In this document: positions 22,636 through 33,212 of the stretch, in pieces
Layout: the number at the start of each line of letters is the position of its first letter
Position numbering within the stretch: position 1 is the first letter of the stretch
Assembly: GCA_947311845.1 (NCBI GenBank)
Contig: CAMZMU010000089.1
Location: forward strand, 21,880,438-21,944,437
Length of the DNA: 64,000 bases
Source of the DNA: Poa pratensis
Taxonomy: Eukaryota; Streptophyta; Magnoliopsida; Poales; Poaceae
Direction of reading: 5' to 3'
The notes under the pieces: model-generated
What the model saw: only the letters and a program-made list of their open reading frames with translations
The model's database searches: none
What the model was told of the DNA's origin: nothing
Position numbers and translations under genes: made by a program

Positions 22636-24015
22636 ATGGCGTCTTTTTACAGACGAAACTTAGCCGAAAACGGCTAAATCATTTGATATAAGCCATTTAG
22701 TGTGGTGTATCCGAAATCTCATAGGCTCTGAGAATGCTAAAGCCGCCAAAGGGAATGGCGTGTTTTGTCCCTGCCGAGATATTCAGTGGCTCTGTAAATA
22801 CAAAAACGCCAATGCAACATTTTTGCATTTCGCAGCTACACAAACGGCAACATGATTGGCACATCTACCTATTCAGTATGCCATTGTGAACGAAGTTTTT
22901 GCACGAACTAGATTTCGTTGAAAGTTTTTGGAGAGGCTATTTGTGAATAAAACTTTGCTAAAGGGTTATTATGACAATTTACAATCGGGATACACTTCCG
23001 AAGAAAACTACTATTTCCTCACGTTCGGTTATCCAATGTGAGAGAGCCAAACCACTTTTACTAACAAGATTAATATCTCTCATTAATTACTACACACATC
23101 AACAGTTGGGAGAATAAACAACATGTATTGGAGTATTGAGAGAAAAGAAATGGCACGTAGAGAGCAAACGTCGCATGCATTGGTGGATAGAGAGAAATTA
23201 AAACAAACTGATGCTAGATTTGCTGATGAAACTCTGTATGTCAGTATGTGGCAGTGTGATTTTTAGGGTTAAGGTTTACCGGACGGGGGTGGGAATGTGA
23301 GCGCGTGGGGCGGCTCTCCGAGCGTGCGCTTGGGGCGCAAAGAGTAGGAAGTTCATGGGAGGCGGCACTCATTGGTAAGGCGTGTAGTTCATGAGGCGGT
23401 AAAAGCAATTTAAATTATCACGCAAGTAATCGATTTTGATTAAGATAGTGGTAGTATATTGTCGTAAAAAAATGGAAAATACAATTAAAACCCCTGAACT
23501 GCAAGAGTAAAATGGACCGAATCTTGTCAGCCCAAAACTGGCCCAATCAATTACAACTGTCCGATCGAAAATATACTACGTATGAAATATGTTGTACAAT
23601 ACACCCGTCGTAAGATATTCCTACACATGTAGGCACATCGACCACAACCACCGGCCCCGTCACATCGATACCGCGCGACGCCGATCGAGATGGTGGTGGC
23701 ACGGTTGCATTTGGTGGCCGGCCAGGTGTGGCCGTGTGGGTTGTGACGTCGTGAAGCAGACGCGCGAGAGATGGCCGGCAGCGCGTCATTTGCCGTCGTT
23801 CCCCTCCCATACGCACGCGCACGTGCGGCGTTTGTACATAGCCTACTAGATCATGTAGACGCGCGTTGTCGCGCCCGTCCATTAGGAATTTTGATTTTAT
23901 GAATAGATGATAATAATTAAAATTTAACTGCTAGGTTAAAATATTTAAAGTAAGGTTACAATTTGAAGTGTATTTTGTATTCGAGTCAGTTAAATAAATG
24001 TTATGAAATATTGTG
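22636..24015. other. Intergenic, unassigned
   Basis: Low-GC sequence with a GC-rich patch at 23,640-23,850. Short ORFs only. No domain or terminal repeat recognised. Confidence 0.5.
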
Positions 24016-24577
24016 GCTTCATATCCATCTATAGCTTTCATCTTTATTTATGGCGGCACGACTTGGGAAAGAAAATGGTGACGGCCGGATTGGGAGCCAG
24101 GGACCGCCGGCGCCGTCACATCGATCGATCGCCGCCTTGACAACAGTACGGAGCGACAGCGTGAGGACGAGGGCAGAAGAGTCCACTCGCACACCTAGTC
24201 AGACGAGACGAGAAGAGTCGCCCGCGGGGTCGCTTCGGGATGCTGATGACGAGACGGCGACCGATCGACGACGAAAGTGTAATTTAACACAAGATCGAGC
24301 AGCTAGCTAGCTAGCGCCGATCGAACCGGGACCATGCGAGCAAGCTACTAGCTATCTAACTCTTGTGGAAAATCCTAGCGGCTATTGTTTTCGCACGAAC
24401 TCTCACGGAGAATGGATAATATATACTCTCCGATTTTTGGACTATCTAGGCATGTTTTAGTACAATATTTTTGTGAACCTTATAATAAAACATGTCTACA
24501 CATGTAGGACAAAAATGCTAAAACATCTTCGGAGAGAGTAGTATACACATGCTACATTGAACAATAAATGTGATATT
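24016..24577 (+). repeat. Duplicated upstream-type segment, copy B
   Basis: Second copy of the 21986-22408 segment, with its own indels and a MITE (24424-24540) that copy A lacks. Copy A shows the empty site. No gene follows. Confidence 0.7.
24424..24540. mobile_element. Short MITE, absent from the paralogous copy
   Basis: 117 bp bounded by TACTCTCCGA and its near inverse TCGGAGAGAGTA, with a second inverted pair (GTTTTAG / CTAAAAC) inside. The paralogous site in copy A (near 22365-22380) lacks it, showing it is an insertion. TA target duplication likely (Stowaway-like). Confidence 0.65.
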
Positions 24578-24975
24578 ACAAAATAATAATCTAATAAACT
24601 ATTTAATTGGTTTTTCAACTCGGCTTCTTTCTTTCCGGTAGAGATAAAGAATAATTTTCTGCTATCCAAAGATGTGTTTTCCTTAATTATATACCGTTAG
24701 ATAAATCACCTATCTCCTAATTAAATTTATAATGTTTCATAAACATTGGTTTATCATCTCCTAACTAAAATTGCAATTTTGGCTGACAAAATCTAGGTCA
24801 TGATTCACCTAGAACTGGAGGGATCCATGTTATACCACCAACAAAATTCTGCTAACAACATCTGGGGTAGCATGTGTCAAATTTATTTTGATTAAGATAA
24901 ATTTGTTAGGTTAAATGTACTACACGTCAAATTGTCCAGTATATTGCCGTAGAAGATAAAAAACAGGAGACTTTT

Positions 24976-25219
24976 GTGAATAAAGCTTCTAAGCAAATTT
25001 GTCCACGCTGTCTATTGCCTGGGCATTTTAGGTATGAGTGTACGTCAAAAATTTGTTGCTATGCATGCAAACGTTTTGGGCATATTCAACGGGATTGTGA
25101 TTTTCAGTTGGAGCAACCCGCAAGACAAGTTTATGTTCCAAAAAAGGCAGCTTCTATTCCATTGAACAATAGAAGAAAAATTCAGTCATGACGCAGCAAG
25201 GTATCAGGGACTTTAATGT
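24976..25219 (+). pseudogene. Zinc-knuckle retroelement ORF remnant, left part
   Basis: Encodes two CCHC knuckles, CPRCLLPGHFRYEC and CYACKRFGHIQRDC, then a basic tail ending in a stop (TGA near 25189). This resembles LINE ORF1 or gag proteins of grasses. It is cut at 25219 by a CACTA element and appears to continue at 26675. No flanking pol gene is seen. Confidence 0.65.
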
Positions 25220-26674
25220 CACTAGTAGGAAACTGCCTTCCTATGGATCCACATTTTGTGGCGCACCATTGAGCCGTGCGCCACAAAAAAAGATTCGGTG
25301 GCGCATCTAAGCTGGTGCGCCACAGAAAGTTTCACATTCTGTGGCGCATGGATGTCCCCTGCACCACTGAATGCCTACTTTCTGTGGCGCACGGGCCAGA
25401 TGCGCCACAGAATTTGACCTTTCTGTGGCGCATGGGTCAGATGCGCCACAGAATTTGACCTTTCTGTGGCGCATGGATTGGGATGCGCCATAGAAAGGCA
25501 ACTTCTGTGGCGCATGAGTCCATGCGCCACAGAAATCAGAACTTCTTTGGCGCACCATGCCCCATGTGCCACAGATTTTTTTTTTTGAAATCGGATCCCA
25601 CCAACCCCCCCCCCCCCCCGCCCCCCCACACACCCGGTGGATCGCCTTTTCAGTTTTGCAAACAAGAAAAGAAAATGATAAAACCTTCAAAAAATAAAAT
25701 CCTTTGAAATATAGTTAGCTTTTAGTGTCTAGTAGGTATAGAAATTTTGAAATATGAATTTTGACCTTTTTTGCAAAAAACAGAAAAAAAGTTTAAATGG
25801 CCATAACTTTTGCATACGATGTCGAAAAAATGCGTTTAATATATCAAAAAAAACTTGAGGAAAATTGGAGCCCGTGGTTTACCCGGTGAACTTTTCTCAG
25901 ATTCTCGAAATTCCAAAAGGAAAAAAAGTTATTTCAAAAAGAAGATTTTTTTTCTACAAAATCAAAAAAAATCAAAAAAAAATCAAAAAAATAAAAAAAA
26001 TAAAAAAAATCAATTTTTTTGGATTTGTTGAATTTTTGGATTTTTTGAACTTTTCTGGATTTTTTGATTTTTTTTTGATTTTTTGAATTTTTTTGGATTT
26101 TTTGAACTTTTTTCTGAAGTTTTTGATTTTATTTTATTTTAAAAACACATATATACACATACCACACATAAACTACACACACATATATACACATACATAA
26201 GGGTTAAGAGGGTTGATATGATACTATTATCAATAAGAACTTGAATAGCATAAGGGTAGTTGAATTGAATAGAACTTAGAAGTTAAACGCGCTTGGGTTG
26301 GAGCAATCTGAGGATGGGTGACCTACTGGGAAGTCATAATTTGAAATATGCTTGGAGTGTTAAAAATGTTCAAAAAAATCAAATATTTAGGGTTTTTCTG
26401 ATTATTTCATTTTCTGATTTTTTTATTTTTTTGGATTTTTTTTGAATTTTTTGAAAATCCTAGATCTAGATCTGGCCGCCCTTTTTTTTAAATTAAAAAA
26501 AAAATCTATGGCACACCGGGGTAGGGGTGCGCCACAGAATTGTTGTTTTCTGTGGCGCATCTGGAGGTACGCCACAGAATTAACATTTTTGTGGCGATGA
26601 TTCTGTGGCGCACCCACCATGCGCCACAGAATGGCAAAGTGGGTGTGCCACAGAAAGACGTTTTCCTAGTAGTG
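25220..26674 (+). mobile_element. Non-autonomous CACTA transposon (CACTA-2)
   Basis: Starts CACTAGTAGGAAA and ends TTTCCTAGTAGTG (13-bp terminal inverted repeats, one mismatch). Flanked by the 3-bp target duplication TGT (25217-25219 and 26675-26677). Both ends are packed with inverted and direct copies of CTGTGGCGCA / TGCGCCACAG, the expected subterminal transposase-binding repeats. The middle is AT-rich, with long A- and T-runs that could fold into a hairpin (25,970-26,110), a C-run (~25,606-25,627) and a 5S-rRNA-like stretch. No transposase ORF. Confidence 0.92.
26271..26335 (+). repeat. 5S rRNA-derived stretch inside CACTA-2
   Basis: 65 bases align without gaps to the 3' half of plant 5S rRNA (nt ~40-105 as I recall it): GAAGTTAAACGCGCTTGGG and AGGATGGGTGACCTACTGGG are near-identical, ~80% overall by my count. 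The box C region is almost perfect and the box A region is well kept, so the internal polymerase III control region is largely retained. The 5' half and the 3' end of 5S are absent, so it is not a functional 5S gene. Confidence 0.75.
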
Positions 26675-26677
26675 TGT

Positions 26678-27028
26678 GCCAGATTTAAATCAGCCTCCTT
26701 TGAAAACTATGGATTTTACTCCTTTTGGCAATATTGGGTCAACGGATCCTTTTCCTTCGCTGACCAAAGTCATCCCTCCGCACCCTGATTCTGCCACGCG
26801 TCGCGCATCGACGGCTGATGGGACAGCTCAGGAGGCCGGACGCGTCCTTTTGCCCCAATACAGCTTTGGATTGCCCTCAAACCTTTTGCATCCGCCTGCC
26901 GCTTCGTCTCATGGCCCTCCGAGCTCGCAGCAAACCTCAGGCGACCTCCTGCAGCCTCACGCGGGTGCTTCAATGGCGAACTTCCTTGTGGATCCGACGC
27001 GGTTCTCTCCTAGCCGCTTTGGGATCAT
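26678..27028 (+). pseudogene. Zinc-knuckle retroelement ORF remnant, right part
   Basis: Open frame (KTMDFTPFGNIGSTDPFPSL... to SPSRFGI) that follows the CACTA-2 target duplication and is ended by the LTR at 27029 through the DTSQTYL stop. Ser/Pro-rich and without a domain. Continuity with 24976-25219 is inferred from the clean CACTA insertion between them. Confidence 0.5.
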
Positions 27029-28035
27029 TGATACGTCTCAAACGTATCTATAATTTTTGATGTTCCATGCTTATTATATACCTATTGGTACATGTTTTAT
27101 ATACACTTCATAGCATTTTTATGCATTTTCTGGCACTAACCTATTAACAAGATGTCATAGTGCCAGTTCTTGTTTTCTGCTGTTTTTTCGTTTCAGAAAA
27201 GCTAGTCAGGAAATATTCTCGGAATTGGACGAAAATCAACGCACCCCAGTATTTCACCGACACGATCATGAAATCCGAAGGGCACACGAAGAGGCGACCC
27301 AGGGCCGCCACACCACACCTGGGCGCGGCCCCCTAGGCCGGCGCGCCGAGGTGGCGTGTGGGCCCCTCGGGTGCCTGTTGCCGCCGCCCTTTCGCCTATA
27401 TATTCACCTCCTCCCGAAAACCCTAAATACCCGAGCAATTATCCACGAAAAGTTCCGTCGCCGCCGTCGCCGTCAACCCTAATTCGGGAGGGTTTTGAAG
27501 CTCTTCCCGGCACCCTGCCGGAGAGAGAGATCATCGTCGGAGGGCTCTACATCACCATGCCCGCCTCTGGAGTGATGCGTGAGTAGTTCATTCTTAGACT
27601 ACGGGTCCATAGCAGTAGCTAGATAGTTGTCTTTCCACTTTGTGCTATCATGTTTAGATCTTGTGAGCTGCCTAACATGATCAAGATCATATTATTGTAA
27701 TGCTACATGTTGTGTTTGTTGGGATCCGATAAATAGTGATGTTATGATCAAGTTGTTTATCAATATATCTATTGTTTTATTTATATTCTTGCATGCTCTC
27801 CGTTGCTAGTAGATATTTTGGCTAAGTAGATGCTTGTGACTCCAAGAGTGAGTATTTATGCTCGATAGTGAGTTCGTGCCTCCAGTAATCTGGGTGAGTG
27901 ACAGCAACATCTAAGGTTGTGAATGTGCCGTTGCCACTAGGGATAAAATAACCGATGCTTAGCTTAAGGGTACTTCTGTTAAGTCTAATGTATTTGTTTA
28001 CATTACACACTTTACTTAATGCAATAATCAGTTGC
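27029..28035 (+). repeat. Diverged, 3'-truncated LTR of the element 1/2 family
   Basis: Begins TGATACGTCTCAAACGTATC and follows the 369-1937 LTR with many substitutions and indels (TATA-like CTATATAT near 27398, GGAGTGATGCGTGAGTAG, CATTACACACTTTACTT). It stops about 560 bp short of the LTR end. No second LTR, interior or target duplication is seen, so it is an old truncated solo LTR or a fragment. Confidence 0.85.
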
Positions 28036-29365
28036 TTGTGTGAGCTCGTGTGAGCGCATGGTGATCGATTTTTCCAAGTTGATTCGTGTGCTCGTGTGAG
28101 CGCACGATGTCTAATACTATCAGATATGATATGTGCACCGATCCTTCAGGGAACCTTTAAGACTTGTTTGAACATGAACGCTTTTTTACCGCGTCGTTGA
28201 CCAACTATCAAAAATACATTCTCACTAGAAGGACAGACAAGCAAGACAAAGCTACCTAGGTATATTTTTCTCTGAAACGTGGTAAAAGATTTGCCTTTTC
28301 ATCGATATTATAGAATAAAAGAGGTCAAAAATCGATACAACACATAACGCACAGCCCCATGGCCGCACTCCCACGGAAGTCGACGACCAATTCGCCCTAG
28401 CAACCAAAACCGACACCTAGATATCTCAACGTAGCAGCGGAGGCAAACATCCGAAGCTGCGCTCTGACATCCGCGCCAACCCCGGGGCCATGCCCCCACA
28501 CGAGTCGACGACCAAGTCACCACATCGACAAAAGCCGACACTCCAACACCACAACGCAACACGGCGGAGGTGAAACACAGGAGCAGCCGCTCGGACATCC
28601 AGGCCGGACACATGGCCCCGCAACGCCTAGCCGATGACGGAGAACGGACAACGCCGAGCAGACAAACATGCAAGCACCGACACAGGAGGTGAAGGGCTCC
28701 ACAACGATGCCTCCAAGGAGGGGGAAAGACAATTGAGAGTGCCGCCATCGTCAGCATTAACCGAGGTCGGTGCAGGGTTTAACCCGGAGATCACCAAACC
28801 CCATGTCGCGTCCGCCTAGCCGTCGAAGTCGAGGCCGCCAATAATTGATTGTCGCCAACAAGCATCTCACTCCACTGGTCCCTCCGCCTAGAGGAACATC
28901 CAAAGCGAGGCCTCAAAAGGCACGACACGTAAGCACTTTCCTTGCCCGATCCCGTGTGGGATCTGGGATTACCCCCGGAGAGTCCCGGGCAGAGGAGCGA
29001 GAGTACCGCGACAATGATGCCTCCAAGAAGGATGCGGCACACGGGGGCATCGCCATTGTCTGTCCAAGCCGACGGCCAGGGCAAAACTTTTGCCCGGCGA
29101 TGAGTCGTAACCCCAAGCCCACCCCACGAGGACTAGCTAGACCACCGCTGCAAACCAGCACGTAGATCAGTCCATGTGGCTGGCGATCTGAGGACACCAA
29201 CAGAACGGGCAGCGGGACCCAGAACAGTCTCGCAGAGCCACCTCCTAGCTCGGCGCGATGAAGCTAGATATACATGCTAACTAGATGGACAAACAAGACA
29301 AAGATAGATCGATGCTATAAAAAATAAGAAAAATCTGCAAGTGTTAGAACAAAAATAAATGTTAC
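28036..29365. other. Intergenic repeat-like, GC-rich from 28,300
   Basis: A short direct repeat GCTCGTGTGAGCGCA occurs twice (28,047 and 28,091). From ~28,300 to 29,220 the sequence is GC-rich with motifs such as ATGCCTCCAAG(A/G)AGG repeated. Comparable wording recurs at 39,060-39,900, so it is probably an unclassified transposon. ORFs on both strands look accidental. Confidence 0.45.
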
Positions 29366-29708
29366 CATTGTGTCACAAACTTACAAGTCAACCAGTCACC
29401 CATAATAATCAACCTAAAATCCACACGGCGATCAAAAGCAGATGAGGCAGTACATACCAGTACAAAACAAGGCCGACATCTTTTTAAACAACACATTCTC
29501 TCCACTTTCGTTCGTGACATCACTTCTACTAGTACTCGTTTCAAACCTTGGAGCTGGAGATTGGTTTTCTTCCTCGCAATCCCTGCAACTTCAAGCCACC
29601 CCCTTCCTCCCGCCATATATACCTCCACGCCTCCCCCTCCCGCTTCTCATCCTCATTCCTAGTCCTAGCTAGCTCTCCGTCTCTCCTGCTGCTCCGATCT
29701 CTCAATCT
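29366..29708 (+). promoter_or_regulatory. VQ1 promoter and leader, conserved in VQ2 and VQ3
   Basis: This ~340 bp upstream of VQ1 is alignable with 41326-41718 and 44137-44539 (TGTCACAAACTTA, TACCAGTACAAAACAAGGC, TCATGACATCAC-like, TTTCAAACCTTGGAGCT). The TATA box is CATATATA at 29614-29621 within GCCATATATACCTCCACGCC. Conservation marks the retained regulatory unit of the duplication. Confidence 0.75.
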
Positions 29709-30221
29709 ATGTCTGAGCGCACTTTAATGGGGGAGCACGCGTACGACTACAGCACCATGAGCCCGTCCATGCCGGCGGCGCAGCATGGGGGCTCCTCGCG
29801 CCACCACACGATGGTACCATCATCCAAGACTTCCACCACGCGGCCCGCGATAAGGATCATCCACATCGTCGCGCCGGAGATCATCAAGACCGACGCCGCC
29901 AACTTCCGGGATCTCGTGCATCGGCTCACCGGGAGGCAGCAGCAGCATCCGGCTCCCGCCGAGGATGAAGAAGACAGAAAGGCACTGACGGTGGCGCCGA
30001 GGCCGCCTTCGCCCGTGGAGGAGAAACCACAGAAGAAGAGGTCGGCGGGGGCGGCGCCGGCGCTTGCCGACGATTTCATGGTGCAGCAGGAGAACAGGAG
30101 GAGGAAGAAGATCAAGTGCGAGGTCGTGAAGGTGGAGGAAGGAGGGTTCGGCTTCGGCGCCGGCGCCGGCGACCTTGACTTGGCGAGCTGTGGATGGACC
30201 TCAACCCAGGGGGTTTCTTGA
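29709..30221 (+). CDS. VQ-motif protein 1, C-terminus frameshifted
   Basis: Intronless, 170 aa. Residues 66-75 are FRDLVHRLTG, the VQ motif in its VH form, preceded by RPAIRIIHIVAPEIIKTDAA. A basic ENRRRKKIK stretch follows. VQ proteins are small plant cofactors that bind WRKY factors and MAP kinases in the nucleus. Near 30180-30183 one base is missing relative to VQ2/VQ3 (GACTTGGCGAG against GATTTCGGTGAG). Translation therefore runs into CGWTSTQGVS and stops at 30221. The lost frame still reads LWMDLNPGGFLSFLEEDVFQ...MCASFLA to TAA 30333-30335. Either a recent inactivating frameshift or an assembly error. The start is at MSERTLMGEH; an internal MGEH matches the VQ2 start. Confidence 0.85.
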   Translation: MSERTLMGEHAYDYSTMSPSMPAAQHGGSSRHHTMVPSSKTSTTRPAIRIIHIVAPEIIKTDAANFRDLVHRLTGRQQQHPAPAEDEEDRKALTVAPRPPSPVEEKPQKKRSAGAAPALADDFMVQQENRRRKKIKCEVVKVEEGGFGFGAGAGDLDLASCGWTSTQGVS

Positions 30222-30335
30222 GCTTCTTGGAGGAGGACGTTTTCCAGGGGATGGCTCCTGAATTCTTGCAGACTTCTCTAGGGGCGCCGAGGAGAGATTT
30301 GATTGGTGAAATGTGCGCGTCCTTTCTGGCTTAAT

Positions 30336-31262
30336 TAGGTAGTTAGAGCTGTTTTTGTGGTCTCTTTTGTTTGTGAGGAGTTTTGCACTTCGGTTGAGAG
30401 AACTAGATTCTTTTTTCTCTTCCTTATGCCTAGAACTCCAGATGAACATTATTGGTTGAAGAATTTGCGCCCATGGTGGCAATTGTGATTATTTAAGGTA
30501 CACTGGTGGGATGATCATGGAAGCAATGTTCATTTGCGTGCTTACATTTGTTTTGATCTCTGAAAGGTAGATAGACTGTTCTTAATCTGCTGCTCTATCT
30601 CTTGGAAGTGCCATGTGGGGAAAATCAGAAAAGTGATGTTGCCACTGGATCAAGAAATTAAGTGAACTTCTATTTTCACATTGTGGTTGCACTCTTGTTC
30701 GTCAATCTACATACCCTTGTATTTGGAAGGAAAATCATAGTCATCATCTTGATGAATACTGAGTATATATTATTTTTCTCTATTTGCACAAGATTGGGCT
30801 CCATGATTCCATCGATTCAGTAGGTAGACCAGCTATAAGGATGCTCTTATACACAGCTAGCTCTGAAAAGTAGTGCATCATGTTATTGTTTTGTGTAGCA
30901 AACTGGCAGCAAAAATAAGACACTACTAGCTAGATTTGAGATAGAAAAGACAAGCACGTGTGATTAATTACCACCAGAAGTAATATAATTTCCGATGAAA
31001 CTCACCAGCTATATAGTAGTAGTACCTGTGTGAATCATGATATAATCTATATTAACTGTTCTCAATACACAACACCTTTCTCTTTGGCCATCTTTGTCAG
31101 GGGTGGGTGGCAAAACTAACCCCACTCCAATGACCGGAGCAAAGAGCTGCACCCAACAGCATAGAATGATGGCAATATCAACCTCCGATCATCTCTCTCT
31201 CTCTCTATCTATCTCACGCGCGCGCGCGCGCACATACTCTCTCTCTAGCAACTTTCCAACCA
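30336..31262. other. VQ1 3' flank, then NAC upstream region
   Basis: 30336-30850 aligns with the VQ2 3' flank (42322-42850). After ~30,851 the similarity ends and NAC-side sequence begins. A CT/CG microsatellite lies at ~31194-31231 (CTCTCT then CGCGCG). No other gene. Confidence 0.65.
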
Positions 31263-31270
31263 CTATATAA
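31263..31270 (+). promoter_or_regulatory. Putative TATA box of the NAC gene
   Basis: CTATATAA lies 212 bases upstream of the start codon and just downstream of the CT-rich microsatellite. Confidence 0.55.
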
Positions 31271-31481
31271 ACGGACACCTTTCCTCCCGCACCGCCGGCT
31301 CATACCACTCTCTGTAATCTCCCCTCCTCGGACACTAGCTAGCTCCAATTTCTCCCTCGATCTGCCCAATTATGCACCAGCCCCTAACACTCAAACACAG
31401 CCAGCTTGTTCGTCACTAGGTAGGAATTTATCACTCGATCCTTACAAGAACTAAGCGCCGTCCGGCGGTCGACAGAGAGCA

Positions 31482-33212
31482 ATGAGTATCTCTGTGAACG
31501 GGCAGTCGTGCGTCCCGCCGGGGTTCCGTTTCCACCCCACGGAGGAGGAACTCCTGAACTACTACCTCCGCAAGAAGGTCGCCTCCGAGCAGATCGACCT
31601 CGATGTCATCCGCGACGTCGATCTCAACAAGCTCGAGCCATGGGACATCAAAGGTAGTAATACAATCTTACCTCTCGTTCTCCTGATGCCATGGCCTCCT
31701 AGCTTTGCACCTAGCTCCATCAGTTACTAGCTTAATTGCACGGTTCATGAACCAATTGCTAGTTTCACGGTGCAAACTAGTGCGCCATTGTAAGCCTATT
31801 TCATTCCTGGTTGTACTTGCACGGTCATGAGACCCATATGAATGAATTACCACACCATCTAAGAGATCACAATGTTTGATTTGGGTGCAATTGCAGAGAA
31901 ATGTAAGATCGGTTCCGGACCTCAGAACGACTGGTACTTCTTCAGCCACAAGGACAAGAAGTACCCAACGGGCACGCGGACGAACCGGGCGACCGCCGCG
32001 GGATTCTGGAAGGCCACCGGCCGCGACAAGGCCATCTACAACGCCGTCAAACGCATCGGCATGCGCAAGACTCTCGTCTTCTACAAGGGCCGAGCTCCCC
32101 ACGGCCAGAAGTCCGACTGGATCATGCATGAGTACCGCCTCGACGACCCATCCTCCGCCACCACCGGGGCCGATGCCAGTACTACCACCGCCCTGGTACG
32201 ATTACATAGCTCAATTGCCTAGCTAATGCACCGATCACCATTAATTATTTGCTGCCGTAACAATTATATGGAGGTTTCATGGTGGTGCAATGATAGGATA
32301 GGAGTACGGGCGTTCTAGCTTGCTCCTGCACCATCTAGCCATCCTTTTTTTTCTTCTTCTTCCTCTCCCTCTAAACTCTCTCACTGCACTAATGATTAAG
32401 CTTTTTCCATGTGCTTCATGTGCCCCGAAAGGTAATAATAATTAACACCTGCCCCCTTGGATGCCGTACGTCATGTTCAGGTCGTCACTGCCGCCGCATC
32501 GTCGGACACCGGCGGGGAGGACGGGTGGGTAGTTTGCAGGGTGTTTAAGAAGAAACACCACCACAAGGACGCGGGGGGCGGAAGCGGCAAGCGCAGCGGC
32601 GGCGGGGGTCGAGATCAAGGCAGCAAGGCAGGGCGCTCCTCCTCGCCACTTTACTCTAGCGACGACGCGCTCGACCAAATCCTCCACTACATGGGACGGT
32701 CATGCAAGCAGGAGCACGAGCTCCCATCCTCTCGCCCGGAGCCTGCAGCGCCGCGCTACATCCGGCCCATCGACACGGTGCTCGGTGGCCACGGATTCAT
32801 GAAGCTACCTCCTCTCGAGAGCCCGTCAGCGGCGGCCACGCGGCGGACATCAACGACGCCGCCGCTCGCAGCGAGCGGTATCAACAACGGCAACCCCGAG
32901 CTGGCGTGCGCCGATGAGCTGCACACCCCCCACCGCCACAGCGGGATCACGGACTGGGCCATGATGGACCGGCTCGTCGCGTCCCACCTCAACGGCCAGC
33001 ATGACGCGTCCACGGACCAGCTCTGCTTCGACGGCGGCAGCGCAGGAAATGCAGGCAACAACCACGTGCTCGACGACGCGGCCGTCGACGGGCTGGCCTT
33101 CTACTGCACGGACCAGCTCTGCTTCGACGGCGGCGGCGGCAGCGATGACGATCTGTGGACCTTCGCACGATCCGCGGCGTCGTCCGAGCGGCTGAGCCAC
33201 GTCTCACAGTAA
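31482..33212 (+). CDS. NAC transcription factor, NST/SWN secondary-wall type
   Basis: Three exons: 31482-31653, 31897-32195, 32481-33212 (GT-AG junctions, phases 1 and 0; 400 aa). The NAC DNA-binding domain spans residues ~10 to ~180: [109 protein letters not shown]. Conserved intron positions and the [15 protein letters not shown] start match the secondary wall NACs (NST1-3 of Arabidopsis, SWN of grasses), which switch on cellulose, xylan and lignin programmes in fibres and xylem. The C-terminal activation region is Ser/Gly/Asp-rich and ends [18 protein letters not shown] is present twice (33012 and 33107). The exact orthologue is not assigned. Confidence 0.93.

Noticed and set aside
25270..25560. 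Regular TGCGCCACAG / CTGTGGCGCA units looking like a repeat-spacer array
   Set aside because: Both orientations, irregular spacing, and location inside CACTA termini with a TGT duplication identify subterminal transposase-binding repeats; not a CRISPR array, and the genome is a plant.
26271..26335. Possible functional 5S rRNA gene
   Set aside because: Only the 3' half-like 65 bp are present, the 5' portion and 3' terminator are missing, and it lies within a transposon.
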